64,000 nucleotides of DNA, taken from assembly GCF_900460315.1 (NCBI RefSeq), contig NZ_UHIO01000001.1:2070001-2134000 (forward strand), in the 5' to 3' direction. Shown piece by piece: positions 57,388 to 64,000 of this stretch. The DNA comes from Veillonella criceti (GTDB lineage: Bacteria > Bacillota > Negativicutes > Veillonellales > Veillonellaceae). Positions within the stretch are counted from its first letter, which is position 1. Every line of letters starts with the position of its first letter. The translations under genes were made by a program, and so were the position numbers. The notes under the pieces were generated by a model, which ran no database searches, was not told the DNA's origin, and was given only the letters and a program-made list of their open reading frames with translations.

Positions 57388-57846
57388 ATGGCAATTATAT
57401 ATGTAATTATTGGAATTATTTGGTTAGTCATAGATCAAGTGACAAAATTTTGGGTACAGGAGGGCATGTCGTTAGGACAATCAATCCCGATTATTCCTAA
57501 TGTATTTCATTTGACCTACATTTTAAATAAAGGAGCGGCTTTTGGAATATTAGCCAACCAACGACTGTTCTTTTTATGTATTGTGATTGTGCTCTTAGCG
57601 GTGCTTTGGTATTTTAGGCGATATATTGTGGCTGGTGATGCCTATACTAAGTTAGGAACAACCTTACTGGTGAGTGGTGCCTTAGGAAATGCATGGGATC
57701 GATATTATCTAGGCGCTGTTGTGGATTTCTTTGACTTTAGAATTTGGCCTATATTTAATGTGGCTGATATTGGTATTTGTATAGGTGTAGTTCTATTGGC
57801 TATACATGTTTGGCGTTCACCACAGGGAGGAGAACATAATGGATAA
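57388..57846 (+). CDS. lspA: Lipoprotein signal peptidase (signal peptidase II)
   Basis: A 152-residue membrane aspartic peptidase with four helices. The motif NKGAAFG, the catalytic Asp in GNAWDRYYLGAVVDF and the second Asp in VVDFFDF are all present. It cleaves prolipoprotein signals such as that of the lipoprotein at 60854. It overlaps rluD by eight bases. Confidence 0.95.
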   Translation: MAIIYVIIGIIWLVIDQVTKFWVQEGMSLGQSIPIIPNVFHLTYILNKGAAFGILANQRLFFLCIVIVLLAVLWYFRRYIVAGDAYTKLGTTLLVSGALGNAWDRYYLGAVVDFFDFRIWPIFNVADIGICIGVVLLAIHVWRSPQGGEHNG

Positions 57847-58795
57847 TGAATTGGCAACAACGGTTCAGTTTGAACCTGGCAAGACGATTACCGTAGTGGT
57901 GCCTCAAGATAAAGAAGGCGAACGGTTGGATATATATTTGACCTCTCTTATGGAAGGGTCACGTAGCTATGTGCAACAGTTAATTAAGGGGGGCGCTGTT
58001 ACGGTAAACCATAAAGTGGGCAAGAGTAATTTAAAATTAACAAGTGGTATGACTATTACGGTGGCTGTACCTAAACCGCAAGCCGTGGAAGTAAGACCAG
58101 AAGACATTCCTCTTGATATTTTATTTGAAGACCATGATATTATTATTGTCAATAAACCGCGGGGGATGGTTGTCCATCCAGCTATAGGAAATTATACAGG
58201 TACATTAGTTAATGCTTTATTATTTCACTGTAAAGATTTATCAGGCATTAATGGTGAAATTCGTCCTGGCATTGTTCATCGTTTAGATAAAGATACGTCT
58301 GGTGTTATGATGGCGGCGAAGAATGACTTAGCCCATATTGGCTTAGCAGAGCAGGTTAAGGCTCATTCAGCGACACGCACATATTATGCGCTAGTTCAAG
58401 GCAATATTGTTGAAGAACGAGGGACTATCAAAGCGCCTATAGGGCGCCATCCTAAAGACCGTATGAAAATGGCCGTGGTATTTGAAAATAGCAAAGAAGC
58501 GGTGACGCATTTTAAAGTGCTAGAACGATATGGTAAGCATACTCTGGTAGAATGCGTGTTAGAAACAGGTCGGACACATCAAATTCGTGTTCATTTTGCG
58601 CATATTGGACATCCCGTAGTGAATGATCCATTTTATGGATATCGTAAGATGGAGTTCCCTATTGAAGGGCAAGCGTTACATTCTTATAGTTTAGATGTGA
58701 AACATCCTATTTCAGGACAGGCCTTACATTTTGAAGCGCCATTACCAGATGATTTTTTAGCTTGTCTTGAATATGCTAAAACTCATAATGTATAA
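57839..58795 (+). CDS. rluD: RluA-family 23S rRNA pseudouridine synthase (RluD-like)
   Basis: A 318-residue protein with an N-terminal S4 RNA-binding domain (about 22-80) and a synthase domain. The catalytic Asp is in PGIVHRLDKDTSGVMMAAK, and the late motif is ETGRTHQIRVHFAHIGHPV. The ATG at 57839 follows GGAGGAGAA. lspA-rluD-pyrR is a common order in Firmicutes. Confidence 0.92.
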   Translation: MDNELATTVQFEPGKTITVVVPQDKEGERLDIYLTSLMEGSRSYVQQLIKGGAVTVNHKVGKSNLKLTSGMTITVAVPKPQAVEVRPEDIPLDILFEDHDIIIVNKPRGMVVHPAIGNYTGTLVNALLFHCKDLSGINGEIRPGIVHRLDKDTSGVMMAAKNDLAHIGLAEQVKAHSATRTYYALVQGNIVEERGTIKAPIGRHPKDRMKMAVVFENSKEAVTHFKVLERYGKHTLVECVLETGRTHQIRVHFAHIGHPVVNDPFYGYRKMEFPIEGQALHSYSLDVKHPISGQALHFEAPLPDDFLACLEYAKTHNV

Positions 58796-58806
58796 GGAGT
58801 CTAGTT

Positions 58807-59325
58807 ATGGAAGAAAAGCGAATCCTTATGGACGAACAGGCTATGATGCGTGCTGTTCGGCGTATTAGTCATGAAATATTAGAACGAAATAAGGGCCTAG
58901 AAAATGCGTTGATTTTGGGCATTGAACGACGTGGTATATATCTCGCAGAGCGATTACAGGCGCAAATTGAAGCTATTGAAGGTGTTCATATTGAGGTAGC
59001 TACAATCAATGTAGCTATGTATCGAGATGATCGTACCACTAAAGGCAAAGAAGGCCCGCCCTTTACCTTGGATACAACGGGTAAGCTTGTTATCTTAGTG
59101 GATGATGTACTATATACAGGGCGCACGATACGGTCCGCTTTAAATGCATTAATGGAAGTTGGGCGTCCGCGTGCCATACAATTAGCCGTTTTGGTGGATC
59201 GCGGTCATCGGGAATTACCAATACGTGCTGATTATGTGGGAAAAAATATTCCTACATCGCATATGGAAACTGTACGGGTTAATGTGAAAGAACAAGATGG
59301 GGAAGATAGTGTTACTATTTCCTAA
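58807..59325 (+). CDS. pyrR: Bifunctional pyr operon regulator / uracil phosphoribosyltransferase
   Basis: A 172-residue PRTase-fold protein. The PRPP loop is VILVDDVLYTGRTIRSAL. It has LIGxERRG-like ILGIERRGIYLAERL near the N-terminus and LAVLVDRGHRELPIRADYVGKNIPTS typical of PyrR. In many bacteria PyrR binds pyr mRNA in response to UMP; no pyr gene or PyrR-binding leader is visible here. Confidence 0.93.
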   Translation: MEEKRILMDEQAMMRAVRRISHEILERNKGLENALILGIERRGIYLAERLQAQIEAIEGVHIEVATINVAMYRDDRTTKGKEGPPFTLDTTGKLVILVDDVLYTGRTIRSALNALMEVGRPRAIQLAVLVDRGHRELPIRADYVGKNIPTSHMETVRVNVKEQDGEDSVTIS

Positions 59326-59326
59326 T

Positions 59327-59407
59327 AAAAGAACCTCAACATATTGTATACCCTTAGGTTAACGTGAATCGAGTTAACCTAAGGGCGCAATGTGTTGAGG
59401 TTCTTTT
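59327..59407. terminator. Nested bidirectional terminator
   Basis: An outer 15-base perfect stem (aaaagaacctcaaca and complement; 59327-59341 with 59393-59407) encloses an inner 13-base perfect stem (cccttaggttaac; 59351-59363 with 59373-59385). It lies between convergent pyrR and tmcAL and has A/T runs on both sides. Confidence 0.85.
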
Positions 59408-60618
59408 TATATATACCAAGGCGTGAACGTGTAGTCTGTACGCCCCCTTCGTTTTTGTGGGGCGAATAGGCAAAGCTGTTGTATATCGGTAGCTTTTTGG
59501 TCTAATCGAGCTAATTGAGCCGTTAAGCCTTGTGCCTGTTTTACAAAAGGAGCCCATTTCTGGATGAGGGGAATGGTAAAATTTTTAGCTTGTAACCAAG
59601 GTCGTGCTTCGTGAGTAAAGCCTAGTAAGCGGGCATAGGTTGGCCCTTGATGATGGGCGTTTGTTTGTAATTCTTGCGTAATATTAAGCAGCGTATAGCT
59701 GGCCATTCGATTTAAACGAGCATAGGAATAGCGTTTTGTTTTTAGTAGTTCCCGTGCGTCAGCCCAAGTGGCTGCTTGGCTGGCCTGGAGCCAACGATTT
59801 TCTAAACCTTCGTTAAAATCGCAAAGCCTTTGTAATTCTGATTGTGTTCGGCACCGACTTTCGTACAATATAAAATCTTCATAACGCTTAGGATCCAGCA
59901 AGTCACCTTCCTTAATTAGCGTGGCGTAGTCGGTATGTATAGAGCTAGGAATATAGGACGCTATATCGTGTATGATGCCTTGAGGGGTGTTTGCGTAGAG
60001 ATAGTGACGTAAAGCGGAACCAGACGGCCAAGTGTTAGTTAATATTTCACTATGATGTTCGCCATCGCGTTGCAGAGGGTAAACGTCAATATTTAAATGA
60101 TATTTTTGGATCGCTCGTATATATTCGACCCCCAGCAATGCATTAGGCTGTTGCAGTAGTGGTTCTATTTCAGGGGCTTGTATAGCCATGGCTTGGCGTA
60201 GAGCGGCACCGTAAAACAAACCTTCCTTAAGTAACGCTTGGCAATGGCTTTGTACGCTTGGTGAAGTGCTGAGCTGGGCCATTCGCGTTAGAGTCGGTAA
60301 ATCGGTTGTTTCAGAACCAAAGGATATAGCGGTAGCGCCCATGGCCGCTAATAAGCGTATGGCGCCGGCTGCAAAGCGTTCCGCATTAGCTGTGGCATAA
60401 ATAGTGGGGAGTTCTATGACGGCGTGAGCGCCATTGAGTAATGCCCAACGAGCTCGTATAAACTTATTGAAAATGGCAGGTTCGCCTCGTTGCACAAAGG
60501 ATCCGCTCATAGCAACGACGATAAGTGCATCGGGGTGATCCTTGCGTAGTTGTTGTAATTGATGGGCATGGCCAATGTGAAAGGGATTATATTCGGCAAC
60601 AATGCCAATACATTTCAT
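59407..60618 (-). CDS. tmcAL: tRNA(Met) cytidine acetate ligase
   Basis: A 403-residue nucleotidyltransferase-fold enzyme. The HIGH-like motif is EYNPFHIGHAHQL, followed by MSGSFVQRGEPAIFNKFIRARWAL and HAVIELP, as in TmcAL (formerly YlbM), which makes ac4C34 in elongator tRNA-Met using acetate and ATP. The stop codon lies in the edge of the shared terminator. AAGGAG lies before the ATG. Confidence 0.93.
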   Translation of the reverse strand: MKCIGIVAEYNPFHIGHAHQLQQLRKDHPDALIVVAMSGSFVQRGEPAIFNKFIRARWALLNGAHAVIELPTIYATANAERFAAGAIRLLAAMGATAISFGSETTDLPTLTRMAQLSTSPSVQSHCQALLKEGLFYGAALRQAMAIQAPEIEPLLQQPNALLGVEYIRAIQKYHLNIDVYPLQRDGEHHSEILTNTWPSGSALRHYLYANTPQGIIHDIASYIPSSIHTDYATLIKEGDLLDPKRYEDFILYESRCRTQSELQRLCDFNEGLENRWLQASQAATWADARELLKTKRYSYARLNRMASYTLLNITQELQTNAHHQGPTYARLLGFTHEARPWLQAKNFTIPLIQKWAPFVKQAQGLTAQLARLDQKATDIQQLCLFAPQKRRGRTDYTFTPWYI

Positions 60619-60853
60619 ATATATCTCCTTTTAAATGTATTTATAGATGGGTATGTATTGTATGCTCATTATAGCATATATAGCGCATAATATTTATCAT
60701 AAGTCATATTGCCATTCGTTATAAAGGGCGCAGTTCGTATGTGTAAAATTAATAATGAATATGTATAAAAAGAGAGGTGCAATGATTAAGAAAGAATGGT
60801 ATAATTTAAGCGTACGTGATTACTTGTACAGACAAACTGAATCGAGGGATAGT

Positions 60854-61414
60854 ATGAAGAAATGGTTCACTGTATGTCTTATGGCGCTTATGGTGCTCGT
60901 TATGAGTGGCTGTGGCAGTGATAATGCATTAGATTCTTATAGTTTTGGTCACAAGGTGATTAAAGCCGGTTCATCGGAGGTTACAGTGGCATTGCCGTAT
61001 GATATTGGGGTTCAACCTAATACGTCGCAAAATGCACTAGGGTATCCCGTGACGACTTATTTAGGGGCCGACAAGAATTTTTTAGTTTCTATTGAAGCGG
61101 TGACTCCTAAAGCGGGGCAACCATTGCCAACGGCACAGGCGTATGGCGCGGAAGCTAAACAATTTTTTGAAAAAAGCTTTGGTAAGAGTTTGACTTGGGC
61201 AGAAGCAATGAAGACTGTTGATGGTGTAACAGCTTTTACAGCGGATGCTTCACTTAATTCAGACAAAGCAAAAATTCGTTTCTTTCAATACACGTTTGTA
61301 GATAAGGGTGTATTGTGGAATATAACCTATCAGTACCCAATAGATAGCACGATGGGTGCTCAGATTTCTGACCTCGTGGTAGGCAAAATTCAAATTACTA
61401 AGAAAGAGGGATAA
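60854..61414 (+). CDS. Putative lipoprotein
   Basis: A 186-residue exported protein. The signal MKKWFTVCLMALMVLVMSGC ends in a lipobox with Cys20 (a Met at -3 is unusual). The rest resembles small periplasmic proteins with a mixed alpha/beta body, ending in IQITKKEG. The function is unknown. The start at 60854 is chosen because a signal peptide begins there with GAGGG upstream. It lies four bases before ackA. Confidence 0.75.
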   Translation: MKKWFTVCLMALMVLVMSGCGSDNALDSYSFGHKVIKAGSSEVTVALPYDIGVQPNTSQNALGYPVTTYLGADKNFLVSIEAVTPKAGQPLPTAQAYGAEAKQFFEKSFGKSLTWAEAMKTVDGVTAFTADASLNSDKAKIRFFQYTFVDKGVLWNITYQYPIDSTMGAQISDLVVGKIQITKKEG

Positions 61415-61417
61415 GTA

Positions 61418-62632
61418 ATGAATGTTTTAGTAGTAAACTGTGGTAGTTCTTCCTTGAAATACCAGCTTATTGACATGGACAAAGAAGCGGTATTAGCTAA
61501 AGGACAATTTGAAAAAATCGGCGCTGAAGATGCTATCTTCACTCACAAACGTCCTGATGCTGAAAAGTTGGAACGTGTAGAACCAATTTTGGACCACAAA
61601 CAAGCACTTAAAATTTTGCTTGATATCTTAATTGATGCTGAATATGGCGTAATTGCATCTATGGATGAAATTGATGCTGTAGGTCATCGTGTGGTTCATG
61701 GGGCTGAAAAGTTTGCTGACTCCGTGTTGATTACACCTGCTGTTATGGAAGCATTACAGGAATGTGCTAAAATTGCACCTCTTCATAATCCACCAAATAT
61801 TCAAGGTATTGAAGCTTGTGAAGCGATTATGCCAAATGTACCACAAGTTGCTGTATTCGATACAGCGTTCCATCAGACTATGCCTGCAGAAGCTTTCCTT
61901 TATGGTTTGCCTTATGAAGCATACACTGAATTAGGTGTTCGTCGATATGGTTTCCACGGTACTAGTCATAAATATGTATCTCAACGTGTTGCTGAATTAA
62001 TGGGTAAACACATGAGTGATTTACGTATTATTTCTTGTCACCTTGGTAATGGTTCTAGTGTGGCTGCTATTAAAGCAGGTCGTTCCATTGATACATCCAT
62101 GGGCTTCACACCACTATCTGGCTTGATTATGGGTACTCGTTGTGGTGATATTGACCCAGCTATCGTGCCTTTCTTGATGGATAAATGGGATATGACATAC
62201 CATGAAATCGACGCTATTATGAACAAAAAATCTGGCGTACTTGGTATTTCCGGTGTATCCAATGACTTCCGTGTGATTGAAGAAGCTGCTGAAGAAGGTA
62301 ACAAACGTGCTCAATTGGCACTTGATATGTTCCATTACAAAGTTCGTTCCACAATTGGTGCGTATGCAGCTGTTATGGGCGGTGTAGATGCTATCGTATT
62401 TACGGCTGGTATCGGTGAAAACGGTATTGGTAACCGTGATGCTATCTGTAATGGCTTAGAATACCTTGGCACTCGTCTTGACCGTGAACGTAACAACGTA
62501 CGTGGTAAAGAAACTGAAATCAGTGTAGAAGGTTCTAAAGTTAAAATCTTTGTAGTTCCTACTAACGAAGAAATCATGATTGCTCGTGATACTAAACGTA
62601 TTACAGCAAGTCTTGTAATGAAAAACTGGTAA
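61418..62632 (+). CDS. ackA: Acetate kinase
   Basis: A 404-residue ASKHA kinase that makes ATP from acetyl phosphate. [12 protein letters not shown] (phosphate binding), [12 protein letters not shown] and [10 protein letters not shown] are the family signatures, followed by [18 protein letters not shown]. It supplies substrate-level ATP from lactate/pyruvate oxidation. No pta lies nearby. Confidence 0.97.
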   Translation: MNVLVVNCGSSSLKYQLIDMDKEAVLAKGQFEKIGAEDAIFTHKRPDAEKLERVEPILDHKQALKILLDILIDAEYGVIASMDEIDAVGHRVVHGAEKFADSVLITPAVMEALQECAKIAPLHNPPNIQGIEACEAIMPNVPQVAVFDTAFHQTMPAEAFLYGLPYEAYTELGVRRYGFHGTSHKYVSQRVAELMGKHMSDLRIISCHLGNGSSVAAIKAGRSIDTSMGFTPLSGLIMGTRCGDIDPAIVPFLMDKWDMTYHEIDAIMNKKSGVLGISGVSNDFRVIEEAAEEGNKRAQLALDMFHYKVRSTIGAYAAVMGGVDAIVFTAGIGENGIGNRDAICNGLEYLGTRLDRERNNVRGKETEISVEGSKVKIFVVPTNEEIMIARDTKRITASLVMKNW

Positions 62633-62664
62633 TTACATATTCGTGTGAACGAAATATAACACAT

Positions 62665-62694
62665 ACGCGCAGTACCTTAGCAGGTACTGCGCGT
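62665..62694 (+). terminator. Hairpin terminator after ackA
   Basis: A 13-base GC-rich perfect stem (acgcgcagtacct and complement) with a four-base loop; the T run (tgtagttt) is weak. Confidence 0.65.
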
Positions 62695-62730
62695 TGTAGT
62701 TTATAGTCTAATCGGGGGTAAGGATAAACG

Positions 62731-63315
62731 ATGAAATTATATTTGGCTTCTGGTTCGCCACGGCGACGAGAACTATTAGATCAATTAGCTATTCCTTTTA
62801 CAGTCGTAAAAAGTACCTATGAAGAGCATAATGAACAATATGAATCGCCATATGAGTTGGTGGAACAACAAGCTTTAGGTAAAGCCTTAGAAGCGGTGCT
62901 ACCTGAGATTACAGCTAATGAAACTCCTTATGTTGTGCTAGGTGCTGATACGATAGTTGTACATAGAAATCATAAATTAGGCAAACCAGCCAATGAGATA
63001 GAAGCTAAGACTATGTTACAGGAATTGTCTGGTGAATACCATGAGGTCGTTACTGGTGTTGCCCTTTGTCGGTATGAGGGAGCACATCAACTAGTTAGTC
63101 AAAAGGTATTTCATGTGCGAACGAAAGTTTATTTCTTTCCACTCAGTGATAAAGAGATTATTGATTATGTGGCTACTGGTGAACCACTTGATAAAGCGGG
63201 TGCTTATGGTATTCAAGGCAAAGGCGCGTATTTAGTAAAAGGGATTGAAGGGTCTTATACCAATGTGGTGGGATTGCCAGTAGAAATGGTAGCTAGAGAA
63301 TTAACGCAATGGTAG
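62731..63315 (+). CDS. maf: Maf-like nucleotide pyrophosphatase
   Basis: A 194-residue Maf protein with LASGSPRRRELL near the N-terminus, GADTIVVHRNHKLGKP and later YGIQGKGAYLVKGIEGSYTNVVGLP. It hydrolyses non-canonical nucleoside triphosphates and affects septum formation when overproduced. The last residues and stop lie in a 23-base tandem duplication. Confidence 0.93.
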   Translation: MKLYLASGSPRRRELLDQLAIPFTVVKSTYEEHNEQYESPYELVEQQALGKALEAVLPEITANETPYVVLGADTIVVHRNHKLGKPANEIEAKTMLQELSGEYHEVVTGVALCRYEGAHQLVSQKVFHVRTKVYFFPLSDKEIIDYVATGEPLDKAGAYGIQGKGAYLVKGIEGSYTNVVGLPVEMVARELTQW

Positions 63316-63338
63316 CTAGAGAATTAACGCAATGGTAG
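63285..63338 (+). repeat. 23-bp tandem duplication across the maf stop codon
   Basis: Two perfect 23-base copies (63285-63307 and 63308-63330) plus eight bases of a third. The stop codon of maf lies inside the second copy. Confidence 0.9.
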
Positions 63339-63362
63339 TAAAATAGGGGAGACGATATATTC

Positions 63363-64000
63363 ATGAGAGCGATGACAACGGGCTGTGTTCGAGAATGGCA
63401 GCCTTGGCAACAACCGCGGGAGAAGTTTTTTCAATTAGGACCTAATAATGTAAGTACGGAAGAGTTATTGGCGATTTTATTGCGTACAGGGCGGCCTGGG
63501 GCTTCTGTATTAGAATTAGCGAAGGAAGTGTTGCATACCGTACAACATGGTGCGTATGGACTCAATGAAATTACAGTGCAGGGTCTGCAAACTATCAAGG
63601 GGATTGGCCGTGATAAGGCTGTTACTGTGTGTGCAGCTATTGAATTGGGACGACGGCTAGGGCAATTAAAAGTCAAACAACGCTATGAGGATTTTAGTAA
63701 TCCTAAAGCCGTTGCATCCTATGTTATGGAACGATTGCGATATGAAAAGGAAGAACATGTATGCGCTGCTTTTTTAAATTGTAAAAATAAGTTGATTACG
63801 ATTGATACGATGTCTATTGGTGGGCTCACTGGGAGTTTGGCGGAACAGCGAACCGTGTTCCGCCAAGCTTTGCAGGCTAATGCGGCCAGTCTAATTTTAA
63901 TCCATAATCATCCATCAGGCGACGCCACCCCTAGCGAAGATGATGTGACGATTACAAAGGTGTTTATTAAAGCGGGTTTGGTGATGGGCATCCCTGTGCT
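63363..64000 (+). CDS. radC: RadC-family JAB-domain protein (partial)
   Basis: The gene runs off the right edge; 212 codons are visible. The N-terminal helix-hairpin-helix region (IKGIGRDKAVTVCAAIELGRR) precedes the JAB/MPN metal motif HNHPSGD with the following Asp pair (EDDV). GGGGAG lies ten bases before the ATG. maf followed by radC is a common order. The exact function of RadC is unsettled. Confidence 0.92.
   Translation, partial: MRAMTTGCVREWQPWQQPREKFFQLGPNNVSTEELLAILLRTGRPGASVLELAKEVLHTVQHGAYGLNEITVQGLQTIKGIGRDKAVTVCAAIELGRRLGQLKVKQRYEDFSNPKAVASYVMERLRYEKEEHVCAAFLNCKNKLITIDTMSIGGLTGSLAEQRTVFRQALQANAASLILIHNHPSGDATPSEDDVTITKVFIKAGLVMGIPV

Overview
The window reads as one AT-rich chromosomal segment of a Veillonella-like member of the Negativicutes. 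The main evidence is a complete sodium-pumping methylmalonyl-CoA decarboxylase cluster in the order mmdA-mmdD-mmdE-mmdC-mmdB. Directly upstream lie a CoA transferase, a two-polypeptide B12-dependent methylmalonyl-CoA mutase, MeaB and the epimerase. Together these describe succinate-to-propionate fermentation with a Na+ gradient as the energy product. I saw no rRNA, tRNA, CRISPR array, prophage or insertion sequence.

Layout. 1-2.1 kb: end of a MoaB-type gene, then a DUF47/PhoU-like protein with a PiT phosphate transporter. 2.4-5.3 kb: an Rrf2 regulator with a cysteine cluster, followed by cytochrome bd oxidase cydAB. 5.5-12.8 kb: an AbgA-like amidohydrolase, two paralogous MATE exporters that each carry the same structured leader (read here as guanidine-IV riboswitches), an M20 peptidase and a DcuC carrier. 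13-19.3 kb: tag, an AraC regulator, then an SLC13 permease with tartrate-dehydratase-type ttdA/ttdB, a hydroxyacid dehydrogenase and an FlK-type thioesterase. 19.5-24 kb: a DUF3793-flavodoxin pair behind a Fur-like box, an aminotransferase, and a TetR/nitronate-monooxygenase divergent pair with twin operators. 24.2-28.9 kb: a RuBisCO-like protein, LarE, then the conserved walJ-htrA-rlmH block. 29-38.8 kb: protein quality control (tig-clpP-clpX-lon), engB, a prenyl diphosphate synthase and tatC. 38.9-44.4 kb: a T-box leader with valS, folC and an O-antigen-ligase-like protein. 44.8-55.6 kb: the propionate/sodium-pump region and a second SLC13 permease. 55.7-64 kb: two small membrane proteins, a 2[4Fe-4S] ferredoxin, lspA-rluD-pyrR, tmcAL, a lipoprotein, ackA, maf and the start of radC.

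How the parts fit. Dicarboxylate uptake (DcuC, SLC13) and an Fe-S hydratase feed C4 acids toward succinate. The CoA transferase, mutase and epimerase convert succinate to methylmalonyl-CoA, and the Mmd complex decarboxylates it while exporting Na+. Acetate kinase supplies ATP from the acetyl branch. Flavodoxin and ferredoxin provide low-potential electron carriers, and flavodoxin looks iron-regulated. Cytochrome bd probably scavenges oxygen.

Most genes are ordinary for this lineage. The most unusual items are the duplicated MATE leader with a covarying loop-loop contact, the RuBisCO-like protein whose active site departs from carboxylases, the nested palindromes ahead of the SLC13-ttd operon, and the paired TetR operators. 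All calls come from reading the sequence and from knowledge of families; no database search was run.
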